Origin: Brockia lithotrophica
Lineage (GTDB): Bacteria; Bacillota; Bacilli; Thermicanales; DSM-22653
Reading direction: 5' to 3'
NCBI GenBank assembly: GCA_003050565.1
Contig: PEBW01000001.1
Span: 62,001-126,000 of the forward strand
DNA length: 64,000 nucleotides
Numbering within the stretch: position 1 is the first letter of the stretch; each line of letters begins with the position of its first letter. The position numbers were made by a program, and so were the translations under genes. The notes beneath the pieces were generated by a model. It saw only the letters and a list, made by a program, of their open reading frames with translations. It did no database searches and was not told the origin of the DNA. Positions 55,042 through 63,390 of the stretch are shown here, in pieces.

Positions 55042-56148
55042 ATGCTCATGATGAAGCCCCCTGCCCTTGCCTTCGTCACCCGCGCGCCGCGAGAGTACGT
55101 CTCCGCCTTTCGCCAAATCCTTCTCCTCTGCACCGGGCAACCCAACCCGTTCGGCCCGAGAATCTGCGCCCCGGGCGGAAGTGCGGACGTCCCCGTCGTA
55201 CTCCTCCCCGAAAACGCACGGCCGCACGCGGGGGAGAAGTTCGCGGGCCTCACGCTCCGGGGAGAAGCCGCTCTCTTCCCGCCGCCCCGCCGGGCGTACG
55301 TTTCCCTCGCTCCCCCCCTGACCCGCGAAGAGCAGCGGTTGGTCTCCCGGCTCAAGCGCTCGGGAACGGACCTCTTCGGAGGACCGCTCCCGGACAAAAA
55401 GACCGTGCACGACCTCCTCGCCCGCACGGGACAAGCGGACGACCTCCTCCCCTACCGCCGTCCCCTGACCACCCTCCGGGACCTCGAAGTCTGGCCTTTC
55501 CCTTCCGCGGTGGTAAAACCGAGGTCCGGAAGCCGCGGACGCGGCGTGCGCCTCGCGACGCTTTCCCCTCCGTACATCCTCTGGGGGCAGGACACCGGCG
55601 GTCTTCCCCTTCGCAAAACGTACCGGGAAAAAGAGGACCTTTTGGCCGCGCTCGTGCCGGACTTCGGCCGCGCCTTCCTCGAAGAACCCCTTCCCTTGCA
55701 TACTCCGGACGGTCGCCCGTACGACGTCCGCGTCATCCTCCTGCGGAGGAAGCCGTACGCGGAGAAGCCCTTTCTCCTCGCCTGCGTCGTACGCCTCGGG
55801 CTTCGGGGGCGCTTCACCGCAAACCTCCACACCGGGGGAACTCCCCTCGCCCCGGAGGAGTTTCGCCGGCGCTACCCGGAACTTTGGACCGCGGAGCAGG
55901 CGGAGCGCCTCCGCAAAGCGGCGGAGCGCGTCGGTACACTCGTCTTCCGCCTCTTTCCGCGCGCCTGGGAAGTCGGAATGGACTTCGGCTTTCGCGCGAC
56001 GGGGGAACCCGTCCTCCTGGAGGTGAACGGAACCCCGGGACGAAGGTCCTTGCGCGCCCTGGGGGCAGACCTTCCGGCGCGGCGCCTTGCGGGCCTCGTG
56101 CGCCTCGGACTTTCGCCCCGGACAAAGGAGAGGTATCCTGAAAGGTAG
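55042..56148 (+). CDS. Second YheC/YheD family ATP-grasp protein
   Basis: A 368-residue paralogue of the preceding gene, with family blocks GPLPDKKTVHDLL, the ATP-grasp loop VVKPRSGSRGRGVRL (about 156-170), RPYDVRVILLRRK, TANLHTGGTP and metal-binding GMDFGFRATGEPVLLEVNGTPGR. The two proteins are only distantly alike outside these blocks, which implies different substrates or a heteromeric enzyme. ATG at 55042; ATGs at 55048 and 55051 are alternatives. It ends 136 bases before proC. Confidence 0.9.
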   Translation: MLMMKPPALAFVTRAPREYVSAFRQILLLCTGQPNPFGPRICAPGGSADVPVVLLPENARPHAGEKFAGLTLRGEAALFPPPRRAYVSLAPPLTREEQRLVSRLKRSGTDLFGGPLPDKKTVHDLLARTGQADDLLPYRRPLTTLRDLEVWPFPSAVVKPRSGSRGRGVRLATLSPPYILWGQDTGGLPLRKTYREKEDLLAALVPDFGRAFLEEPLPLHTPDGRPYDVRVILLRRKPYAEKPFLLACVVRLGLRGRFTANLHTGGTPLAPEEFRRRYPELWTAEQAERLRKAAERVGTLVFRLFPRAWEVGMDFGFRATGEPVLLEVNGTPGRRSLRALGADLPARRLAGLVRLGLSPRTKERYPER

Positions 56149-56283
56149 AGGAAAGCGCACGCAGGCGGCCCGCACCCCGCACGGGGCGCCGATGAACGGA
56201 GACGCCGCGGGCGGTCCGGAGTGCGGGGCCACCCGCCGGAAAAGCGTGAAAGACGTGAAAGAAAAGGAAAGGAAGAGAGCGCC

Positions 56284-57150
56284 GTGGCAGGTCTTTCGTC
56301 CTCTCCCGAAGCCCCCGCCGAGGTCGGTTTCCTCGGTGCTGGGCGCATCGCCGAAGCGCTCATCGCAGGACTCGTCGCTTCGGGCGTAGCCGGCGAGTCG
56401 ATCCTCGTCGCCAACCGTGCACGGGCAGAGCGTCTCGAGGAGCTCGCCAGACGCTTCGGGGTACGTCCGGTTCGGAACACATCCCACCTCGCCCGCGCCC
56501 CCCTCGTCGTCCTCGCCGTGAAACCCAAGGACGTTCCCGAAGCCCTAGCTCCGCTTCGGGAACTTCTCGGCCCGGCGCACGTCCTCGTCTCCCTGGCCGC
56601 AGGTGTTCCGCTCGCCGCCCTGGCTCGGCTCGTCCCGGGGGCGGCGATTGCGCGGGCGATGCCCAACACGGCCGCACAAGTTCGGGCCTCGGCCACGGGC
56701 ATCGCCTTCCCCGCGGGGACGCCCGCGTCGGTTCGAAAGCGCGTCCTCGAACTCTTCGTCCGCGTGGGGAGCGCCGTAGAGGTGGAGGAGCGCGCCATGG
56801 ATGCCGTCACCGCCCTCGCGGGCAGCGGCCCGGCGTTCCTCTACGCCGCCCTCGAGGCGATGATCCGGGAGGCGGAAAAGGTTCTCGCACCCGAAGACGC
56901 CGTGCGCCTCGGGCGCCAGATGTTCGCAGGTGCAGCCCGCCTCTGGGAGGTCGACCCTGCCCCCCTTGCCGAACACATCCGCCGCATCGCCTCTCCCGGA
57001 GGTACGACCGAGCGCGGCCTTGCCGTGCTCCAGGAAACGGGCGCCCTGTCGGCCTTCGGTCGGGCGGTCGCCGCAGCAGCAGAGCGGGCGGCGGAAATCT
57101 CGCAGGACGTCGCCCGCTCCCTTGGGGAGGAGACGCAATCCCCTCCCTAA
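56284..57150 (+). CDS. proC: Pyrroline-5-carboxylate reductase
   Basis: Last step of proline synthesis, NAD(P)H-dependent reduction of pyrroline-5-carboxylate. The 288-residue product has the Rossmann loop VGFLGAGRIAEALIAGL (about 15-31), VLAVKPKDV, RAMPNTAAQV and the C-terminal substrate block TALAGSGPAFLYAALEAM with SPGGTTERGLAVL. The start is the GTG at 56284, with GGAAG 8 bases upstream; the upstream frame has Lys/Arg/Glu repeats without similarity. No other proline genes are nearby. Confidence 0.95.
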   Translation: MAGLSSSPEAPAEVGFLGAGRIAEALIAGLVASGVAGESILVANRARAERLEELARRFGVRPVRNTSHLARAPLVVLAVKPKDVPEALAPLRELLGPAHVLVSLAAGVPLAALARLVPGAAIARAMPNTAAQVRASATGIAFPAGTPASVRKRVLELFVRVGSAVEVEERAMDAVTALAGSGPAFLYAALEAMIREAEKVLAPEDAVRLGRQMFAGAARLWEVDPAPLAEHIRRIASPGGTTERGLAVLQETGALSAFGRAVAAAAERAAEISQDVARSLGEETQSPP

Positions 57151-57242
57151 ACGAGAAAAACCTGAGAACCGGAACGGATCGCCCCTCGAAGGGCCGACCG
57201 CGCAGAGAAATCCTCAAGGGGACGGACGAAAGGAGGACGCCC

Positions 57243-58643
57243 ATGCCGAATCCGAACGCGCGCGCCGTAGAGCGCGCCCTCGCCTACGCGCGCTCCGAAG
57301 AGGGCCGCTTCCTCGAAGAACTCTTCGACTTCCTGCGCATCCCCTCCATCAGCGCCTTGCCGGCGCACCGCGAGGACGTCCGCCGGGCGGGCGAGTTTCT
57401 CGCCGGGCACCTGAAGGCCTTGGGCTTCCCCGAGGTGCGGGTGTACGCAACCGAGGGGCATCCGATCGTCTACGGAGAGTACTCCGCAGATCCGTCCCTG
57501 CCCACGGTCCTCTTTTACGGCCACTACGACGTGCAACCCGTGGACCCAGAAGCGGAGTGGACGACTCCGCCCTTTGCCCCCGAAGTACGCGACGGGGCCA
57601 TCTACGCCCGCGGCGCGAGCGACGACAAGGGGCAAGTCTGGCTCTTCCTCAAGGCGGTGGAGAGCTTCCTCCGCGGGGCCGGCGGTCTGCCCGTGAACCT
57701 CAAGGTCCTCCTCGAGGGCGAAGAGGAAATCGGAAGCCCGAACCTCGTCCGCGCACTGGCGCGGGAACGCGAGACGTGGCGTGCCGACGTCGTCCTCGTC
57801 GCGGACACGGGCATGCCGGCGCCGGGGCGTCCGGCGATCACCGTCGGCCTGAGGGGAATCTGCGGCCTGGAAATCCGCGTGCGCGGCGCCCAAACCGACC
57901 TCCACTCAGGAGAGTTCGGCGGCATCGTCCGCAACCCGATCCAGGCGCTCGTGGAGCTCCTCGCCCGCTTTCACGACGCCGAGGGGCGCGTGGCCGTCCC
58001 GGGCTTCTACGACGAGGTACGCCCCCTCACCCGCGAAGAGCGGGAGGCGATCCGCGCCCTCTCCCGGGACGAGCACGAGCTCGCCCGCACCCTGGGGGTC
58101 CCCGAACTCTACGGCGAGGCGGGCTTCTCCTATCTCGAACGGAACTGGGCACGTCCCACCCTCGAATTCAACGGGATCGGCGGCGGTTTCCAAGGCCAGG
58201 GGACGAAGACGGTGATCCCGCGAGAGGCCTTTGCCAAGATCACCTGTCGCCTCGTACCCGATCAGGACCCCGAGCGGATCCGGGAGCGCATCCTCGCCTT
58301 CGTCGAAGAAAATGCTCCCCGGGGCGTCGTGACGACGGTCGCCACCTTCGATTCCGGTCCCCCCTACGTCGTGGACCCCGACCACCCGGCAATCGCCGCG
58401 GCAGCCCGCTCCCTCGCGGCGACTTTCGGAAACCCCCCGGTCTTCGTGCGCATGGGGGGATCGATTCCGATCGCAGCACCGCTGGCGCAAAACCTAAACG
58501 CGCCCGTCGTCTTTATGGGCTTCGGTCTGCCGGACGACCGGATTCACGCCCCCGACGAGCACTTCCGCCTCGAACAGTTTACGAAAGGTCTCGAGGCGAT
58601 GATCCGCGCCCTCGCGGAGTTGGGTGAAGGCTCCGCCTCCTGA
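57243..58643 (+). CDS. M20-family dipeptidase
   Basis: A 466-residue cytoplasmic zinc peptidase of the M20 CNDP-like group. Metal-binding blocks: LFYGHYDVQPV (His and neighbouring catalytic Asp), GASDDKGQVWLFLKA (bridging Asp), EGEEEIGSPNL (general base Glu and metal Glu) and a C-terminal metal His near HAPDEHF. A lid domain occupies about 190-310 (GRPAITVGLRGICGLEIRVRG). Expected to hydrolyse dipeptides; the exact substrate is open. ATG at 57243 with GAAAGGAGG upstream. Confidence 0.93.
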   Translation: MPNPNARAVERALAYARSEEGRFLEELFDFLRIPSISALPAHREDVRRAGEFLAGHLKALGFPEVRVYATEGHPIVYGEYSADPSLPTVLFYGHYDVQPVDPEAEWTTPPFAPEVRDGAIYARGASDDKGQVWLFLKAVESFLRGAGGLPVNLKVLLEGEEEIGSPNLVRALARERETWRADVVLVADTGMPAPGRPAITVGLRGICGLEIRVRGAQTDLHSGEFGGIVRNPIQALVELLARFHDAEGRVAVPGFYDEVRPLTREEREAIRALSRDEHELARTLGVPELYGEAGFSYLERNWARPTLEFNGIGGGFQGQGTKTVIPREAFAKITCRLVPDQDPERIRERILAFVEENAPRGVVTTVATFDSGPPYVVDPDHPAIAAAARSLAATFGNPPVFVRMGGSIPIAAPLAQNLNAPVVFMGFGLPDDRIHAPDEHFRLEQFTKGLEAMIRALAELGEGSAS

Positions 58644-58666
58644 GGCGTACCTCCGGGATACGCCTC
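58642..58666. terminator. Hairpin between convergent dipeptidase and kinase genes
   Basis: Arms GAGGCGTA (58642-58649) and TACGCCTC (58659-58666), overlapping the dipeptidase stop codon. No T run on either strand. Its place between convergent genes makes a bidirectional terminator role likely, like the hairpin after thrS. Confidence 0.5.
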
Positions 58667-58700
58667 GGATCGAACATCCCAGAACGGCCCGGTTGCGTCT

Positions 58701-60230
58701 TTACGCGAGATCCGCCTCTTCGGCAGGGAGATAGAGCGTCGCCCGCGTGCCCGAACCCGAACGCGAGGTGAGGCGCACGTACGCCCCCATGTGGCGGGCG
58801 AGGTCGCGGACGAGCGCGAGCCCGAGACCGCTTCCCGGGATGCTCCCCGTGGCGCGGCCGCGCACGAAGCGCCGAAAGACGTGAGGGAGCTCGTCGGGGT
58901 GGATTCCGGGACCTTCGTCCCAAACGTCGAGCTCCGCCCACACCCCGCCCGACGCGCCGGGCGCTTCCGGAGCCCAAACGACCCCCGCGTCGCACGGTGC
59001 GTCGGCCGTCTGGGGATTGCCGCGGCGAAGGGTAACGCGAGGCGGGCGATCGGGGGCGTACTTCGCGGCATTTTCCAGGAGGAGCACGAGGACCTCTTCG
59101 AACTCCCACGCGGGTGCCCGCACGAGGAGGCGGCGGGCGTCGGCGGCGACCTCGAGACGTGTCGTCGGCGGTGCGCCCGCACGACGGAGGATCCCTTCCC
59201 ACGCCGCCTCGAGGTGGTCGGCGACAAAAAAGGGTTCGGAAACGGCTTCCCCGCTCGCCGCGCGGGCGAGGGACAGCAGGCGGTCTACGAGGGATACGAG
59301 CCGCTCCACGTCTTCCCCGATCTCATCGACGAGTTCGCGCAGTGCGTCCGCCAAAGATCCGTCCCCCGGCTTTCGGAGGGCGCGGGCGAGGAGGTCCGCG
59401 TTTCCCCGGAGGGCCGTGAGGGGGGTGCGCAGGGCGTGGGATACGTCCCCCACGAACTGCCGCTCGCGCGCCAGGGCTTCCTCCAACTCCGCCTGAGCCT
59501 CTTGGACGCGGGAGAGGAGGCGGTTGGTGAGGACGACGAGGCGTCCGATCTCGTCCTCGGGACCGGCGTAGGGGATGCGGGAGGAAAAATTCCCCGTCCG
59601 CGCGGACTCCTCGAGGACGTGGGCGATGGCTTCCACGGGAGCGAGCGCCCGGCGGGCAAAGGCGGCGGCCTGGGCGGCGACGCCCACGGCGAGGAAGAGG
59701 CCGGCGAGGACGAGGAGGAGGCGGATCCCCGCGAGGGTTTCGAGCACCGGCGCCTGCGACGCCGCCACGAGGAGCGTGCCGGCAACTTGGTCGTTCACGC
59801 GCAAAGGGAGCGCAAAGACGCGAAAGCTCGCTTCGCCGACCCGCTCTGTGTAGTACCTCTCCTCCCCCAGCGCCCCTTCCGGCGGCGGAGGGAGGACGGC
59901 GTCGCCGAGGTTCAACGAACGAGCGACGATGCGCCCGTCGGGGCGCACGACTTCGATGAACGTGTTGGGAAAGGAAAAGACGTCGACGTCCGGAAGGAGA
60001 ATCGCCTGGTAGGGGAGGAGGAGGGATTCGGTGACACGGGCGCTTCGGGCGATCTCCACCGCCGTGCGGGCGAGGGAAGCGTCGAGGCGCGACCACTCGT
60101 GGGCGGCAAAGCCCAGGTAGAGGACCGAGGCGACGACCGCGTACAGGGCGAGGAGGACGGCGGTGAGGGCGAGGGCGAGGCGGTGGCGGAAAGACAGGCG
60201 GTGCCACAGACGGAGGAAGCTCTCGCGCAC
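58701..60230 (-). CDS. Sensor histidine kinase (HAMP type) paired with HtrA
   Basis: A 509-residue membrane kinase: helix 1 (about 19-41), an extracytoplasmic sensor of about 125 residues, helix 2 (about 169-191), HAMP (192-245), dimerisation domain with H265 in VSHALRTPLTAL, and HATPase with N-box LLLENAAKYAPDRP, DEGPGIHPDE and GSGLGLALVRDLARHMG. Start GTG at 60230, 3 bases after the response regulator stop. Context with htrA suggests an envelope-stress system comparable to CssS or MprB, by inference only. Confidence 0.92.
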   Translation of the reverse strand: MRESFLRLWHRLSFRHRLALALTAVLLALYAVVASVLYLGFAAHEWSRLDASLARTAVEIARSARVTESLLLPYQAILLPDVDVFSFPNTFIEVVRPDGRIVARSLNLGDAVLPPPPEGALGEERYYTERVGEASFRVFALPLRVNDQVAGTLLVAASQAPVLETLAGIRLLLVLAGLFLAVGVAAQAAAFARRALAPVEAIAHVLEESARTGNFSSRIPYAGPEDEIGRLVVLTNRLLSRVQEAQAELEEALARERQFVGDVSHALRTPLTALRGNADLLARALRKPGDGSLADALRELVDEIGEDVERLVSLVDRLLSLARAASGEAVSEPFFVADHLEAAWEGILRRAGAPPTTRLEVAADARRLLVRAPAWEFEEVLVLLLENAAKYAPDRPPRVTLRRGNPQTADAPCDAGVVWAPEAPGASGGVWAELDVWDEGPGIHPDELPHVFRRFVRGRATGSIPGSGLGLALVRDLARHMGAYVRLTSRSGSGTRATLYLPAEEADLA

Positions 60231-60233
60231 GTC

Positions 60234-60956
60234 CTACTCCCCTCCCGTGATGCCGGAGGAAGGGCCGCCGCCCGCGCCGGATTCGGGGGCGCGGAGGACG
60301 TACCCGACCCCGCGCACGGTGTGGATGAGCCGCGGAGCACCCCCCTGCTCGGTCTTCTGCCGGAGTTGGGCGACGTACACTTCCACCACGTTTTCGTCGA
60401 CTTCCGCGTCGTGACCCCAGACACGAGCGAGGATTTCTCCCTTGGCGAGTACGCGCCCCGGGTGGCGGAGGAAGAGGAGAAGGAGCTCGAACTCGCGCGG
60501 AGTGAGCTCGAGGTGGCGCCCGCCGCGCCGCACGGCGCGGCGCGCCACGTCCACCTCGAGATCACCCACGCGGAGGACGTCCCCGTCCTCGCGCTTCGCC
60601 TTGCGCAGGTTGCTCCGAACGCGGGCGAGGAGCTCTTCGAGGTGAAAGGGCTTCACGACGTAGTCGTCCGCACCGCGCATGAGGCCGTGCACGCGGTCGG
60701 GTACCGCGTTGCGGGCGGTGACGAGGAGGACGGGCACGTCGGGATCGACGGCGCGAAACTCGGCGATGAGGGACACACCGTCCGCGTCGGGGAGGACGAC
60801 GTCCAGAAGGACGAGGCTCACCCCGCCGCGGCGGAAGGTGCGGAGGGCCGTTTCCGCGTCCGGCGCCGTCTCCACGTCGAAGCCCTCGTAGCGCAGGGCG
60901 CGGGCGAGCATGCGCAAGATGTGGGCGTCGTCGTCGACGACGAGAATCTTGGGCAT
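60234..60956 (-). CDS. OmpR-family response regulator paired with HtrA
   Basis: A 240-residue regulator: receiver domain with D8/D9 pocket, phosphorylation site D52 in VLLDVVLPDADG and TARNAVPDRVHGLMRGADDYV, then winged helix (about 130-225) with LTPREFELLLLFLRHPGRVLAKGE and LIHTVRGVGYVLR. The ATG at 60956 has GGAGG 7 bases upstream. It precedes its kinase and follows htrA (152 bases, with a terminator between), so the pair may have its own promoter. Confidence 0.93.
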   Translation of the reverse strand: MPKILVVDDDAHILRMLARALRYEGFDVETAPDAETALRTFRRGGVSLVLLDVVLPDADGVSLIAEFRAVDPDVPVLLVTARNAVPDRVHGLMRGADDYVVKPFHLEELLARVRSNLRKAKREDGDVLRVGDLEVDVARRAVRRGGRHLELTPREFELLLLFLRHPGRVLAKGEILARVWGHDAEVDENVVEVYVAQLRQKTEQGGAPRLIHTVRGVGYVLRAPESGAGGGPSSGITGGE

Positions 60957-61035
60957 TCCCATCCCTCCGGGAAGAGGGATCCTTTGCACGGCGACGAATC
61001 TAAACGGCTACCCGTAGCTTAGCGCTTCGGCACAA

Positions 61036-61079
61036 AAGACAAAAGAAGGAACCGCCCCCGCGCGAAGGAGACGGGGGCG
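61036..61079 (-). terminator. Terminator after htrA
   Basis: Minus-strand arms CGCCCCCG/CGGGGGCG (61053-61060, 61072-61079) followed by GTTCCTTCTTTTGTCTTTT. It lies 30 bases after the htrA stop, ahead of the response regulator gene. Confidence 0.7.
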
Positions 61080-61108
61080 AAGGCGCCGGGCCCATGTTCC
61101 CTGTGCGT

Positions 61109-62266
61109 TCAGTTGTAGCTCTTTTCCCCGATGGTCACCTCGATGCTCTGGAGTTTGCCGCCGCGGTACACGAGGAGCTTCTTCTTCTCGCCGACCTTGC
61201 TCCCCTGGATGAGATTGACGAGGTCTTGGGCGGAGGTGACGTTCTTACCGTCAAACGAGGTGATCACGTCGTTGGGCTGGAGTCCCGCCTTTGCCGCGGG
61301 GCTGTTCGGGAAGACCTGCATCACGAGCGCGCCCTTGGCTCCCGAGATTCCGAGGGAATCGGCGACGTCGGGCGTGAGGTCCTGCACGCTCACGCCGAGC
61401 CAGGGCCGGCTCACCTTGCCCTTCGTGAGGAGGTCGTTGAGCACCTCCTTCACGGAGTTGATGGGAATGGCGAACCCGAGTCCCTGTCCTTGGGCGCTCA
61501 CGGCCGTGTTGATCCCGATGACCTCCCCCCGCAGGTTGAGGAGCGGTCCGCCGGAGTTCCCGGGGTTGATCGAGGCGTCGGTTTGGAGGAGGTTTTTGAA
61601 GGGCTGCCCCTGAATTGTGAGCGGGCGCTCCTTCGCGCTGATCACGCCGAAGGTGACCGTGTGGTCGAGACCGTAGGGATTCCCGATGGCGACCACGAAG
61701 TCGCCCACCCACATCGCCTCCGAATCGCCCAGCGGGATGTACGGGAAGGGACCGCCGTCCACCTTGAGGACGGCGAGGTCGAGTTCGGGATCGCGGCCGA
61801 CGACGCGGGCGGACAAGGGTTCCTCGCGGTCCACCAGGTAGACCTTGATCTCCGAAGCGTTTTCGATGACGTGGTTGTTCGTGAGAATCGTCCCCTCGTC
61901 GTCGATGAAAAATCCCGACCCGATCGCCCCTCGCGGTTCCTGCGGAAAGTTGAAGGGGAAGGGGGGCGCAAAGGGGGAGGAGGGGACGTTTCCGCCCGGA
62001 GCGACGCGCGTCTCGATGCGTACCACGGCCGGACCGGCCTTCTTCACCATTTCGGCGACGACACTGTGGCCGTCCTGCTCGAAGATCGCCTCCTTCCCGC
62101 CCGCGGAGGGCGCCGCGGCGGACGGCGAAGGAGAGTCGTTTGCGCCTTCGGCGGATCCCTCTCCGGAGCCGGCGGCGCACCCACCCGCCAGGAAAGCGAG
62201 CAAAAGGACGAAGGCGGACGCGACGACGAACGGCCGCAGCCGACGAGGATTTGTCCCGGAAATCAT
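61109..62266 (-). CDS. HtrA-like serine protease, predicted lipoprotein
   Basis: A 385-residue surface protease/chaperone for misfolded exported proteins. The signal peptide ends in the lipobox FLAGGC (variant of LAGC) with lipidated C30, instead of the usual transmembrane anchor. Then a Ser/Gly/Pro linker (31-60), trypsin domain with the triad H132 (LTNNHVIE), D163 (DLAVLKV) and S238 (NPGNSGGP), and one PDZ domain (about 290-380, KAGLQPNDVITSFDG). ATG at 62266 with AGCAGGTG upstream; longer reading has no coding character. Followed by a two-component pair that may control it. Confidence 0.92.
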   Translation of the reverse strand: MISGTNPRRLRPFVVASAFVLLLAFLAGGCAAGSGEGSAEGANDSPSPSAAAPSAGGKEAIFEQDGHSVVAEMVKKAGPAVVRIETRVAPGGNVPSSPFAPPFPFNFPQEPRGAIGSGFFIDDEGTILTNNHVIENASEIKVYLVDREEPLSARVVGRDPELDLAVLKVDGGPFPYIPLGDSEAMWVGDFVVAIGNPYGLDHTVTFGVISAKERPLTIQGQPFKNLLQTDASINPGNSGGPLLNLRGEVIGINTAVSAQGQGLGFAIPINSVKEVLNDLLTKGKVSRPWLGVSVQDLTPDVADSLGISGAKGALVMQVFPNSPAAKAGLQPNDVITSFDGKNVTSAQDLVNLIQGSKVGEKKKLLVYRGGKLQSIEVTIGEKSYN

Positions 62267-62364
62267 CCGATCACCTGCTTTCCCGCAAAGTTTTCCGGAA
62301 GCTCGGCCGCTTCCGCGCTTCGCCTTCAGTACACCCCACCATGCTGAAGCTTTCCTGAGCAAAA

Positions 62365-62381
62365 TGTGAACGAAGTGTGAA
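62365..62381 (-). promoter_or_regulatory. Direct TTCACA repeat upstream of htrA
   Basis: On the minus strand TTCACA (62376-62381), five bases, TTCACA (62365-62370): hexamers 11 bases apart, the spacing used by OmpR-family regulators. It also fits the PhoP half-site TTHACA. Located about 100 bases before the htrA ATG and just after the uppP stop. A candidate binding site for the downstream response regulator. Confidence 0.45.
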
Positions 62382-62390
62382 CAAAGCGCT

Positions 62391-63203
62391 TCACCAGACG
62401 ACGGGAAGGAGGATGACGGCGAGGAGGAAGCGGTAGACGACGAAGGGGAGAAGCCCGATCCGTTCCACGAAGCGGACGAAGAGGCGCACGGCAGCATAGG
62501 CCGAGGCGAACGCGGTCCCGAAGCCCAAAGCGAGAACGAGGGCGCCGCCGTCGGCGAGCACGGAAAAGCTCTTCGCGAGGTCGAAGGCCGTCGCGCCGAG
62601 CATCACCGGAACGGCGAGGAGGAAAGAAAACTCCGCCGCCGCCGTACGGCTCAGCCCCACGAGCACACCCCCGCCGATCGTCGCCCCGGCACGCGAGAAC
62701 CCGGGAAACAGGGCGAAGCTTTGGAACACGCCGATCCACAGAGCCTCGCGGTACGTGAGGGCGTCGAGCGCCTTCCCCTCCGCACCGCGCGCGTCTCGCC
62801 CTTCCCTTCGGCGGCCGTATCCTTCCGCCACGAGCATGAAGATGGAGCCGAGGACGAGGCCGACGACGACGCTTCGGGGGGAAAAGAGGCGAGATTTGAT
62901 CGCGTCGTGAAAGACGGCACCTAAGACAAAGGCCGGGAGGACCCCCAGGAAGAGATGTCCGAGGTCGAGCCGTCCCGAACCCACGTAGGGCGGAGCGAGG
63001 AGGCTACCCAGGCGACGGGCGTACAGCTTCACGACCGCGAGTACGGCGCCGAGCTGGATTGCGATCGTAAACGTGTCCGCAAGCGGGCCGACGAAGCCCA
63101 GGGCGTGCCCGGCGAGAATGAGGTGCGCCGTCGAAGACACGGGCAGAAACTCGGTGAGACCTTCGAGGAGTCCGAGGAGGACGCTCGTCAACCATATGTT
63201 CAC
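62391..63203 (-). CDS. uppP: Undecaprenyl-diphosphatase UppP (BacA)
   Basis: Membrane phosphatase that regenerates the undecaprenyl phosphate carrier for cell-wall synthesis and confers bacitracin tolerance. The 270-residue product has eight hydrophobic segments and both active-site blocks: GLLEGLTEFLPVSSTAHLIL (11-30) and FPGFSRAGATIGGG (about 167-180). ATG at 63203. A hydrophilic loop of about 20 residues (GRRREGRDARGAEGK) is slightly longer than usual. Preceded by the terminator of the glycosyltransferase gene. Confidence 0.95.
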   Translation of the reverse strand: MNIWLTSVLLGLLEGLTEFLPVSSTAHLILAGHALGFVGPLADTFTIAIQLGAVLAVVKLYARRLGSLLAPPYVGSGRLDLGHLFLGVLPAFVLGAVFHDAIKSRLFSPRSVVVGLVLGSIFMLVAEGYGRRREGRDARGAEGKALDALTYREALWIGVFQSFALFPGFSRAGATIGGGVLVGLSRTAAAEFSFLLAVPVMLGATAFDLAKSFSVLADGGALVLALGFGTAFASAYAAVRLFVRFVERIGLLPFVVYRFLLAVILLPVVW

Positions 63204-63303
63204 GCAATTCCCTCCCTACGGTCGGCCGCGCCCGCTTTCCCGCCGCCTTCGGGGCGGGAGGTTCTTCCACGCCTGCGAAAAAAGAAGGCGGATCTTGCCA
63301 TGC

Positions 63304-63341
63304 AAAAAAGCGGCCCCCTCGGGAGTCGCGTACGCGCCGCC
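63304..63341 (-). terminator. Terminator after the glycosyltransferase gene
   Basis: Minus-strand stem GGCGGC...GGCCGC with an internal pairing segment CTCCCGAGGG, followed by TTTTTTG (63304-63309). It lies 50 bases after the glycosyltransferase stop, upstream of uppP. Confidence 0.75.
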
Positions 63342-63390
63342 TTTTTCCGCGCGACCTAGGTCTTCCCCGCCCAGACCGTTCCTCCGGCCT

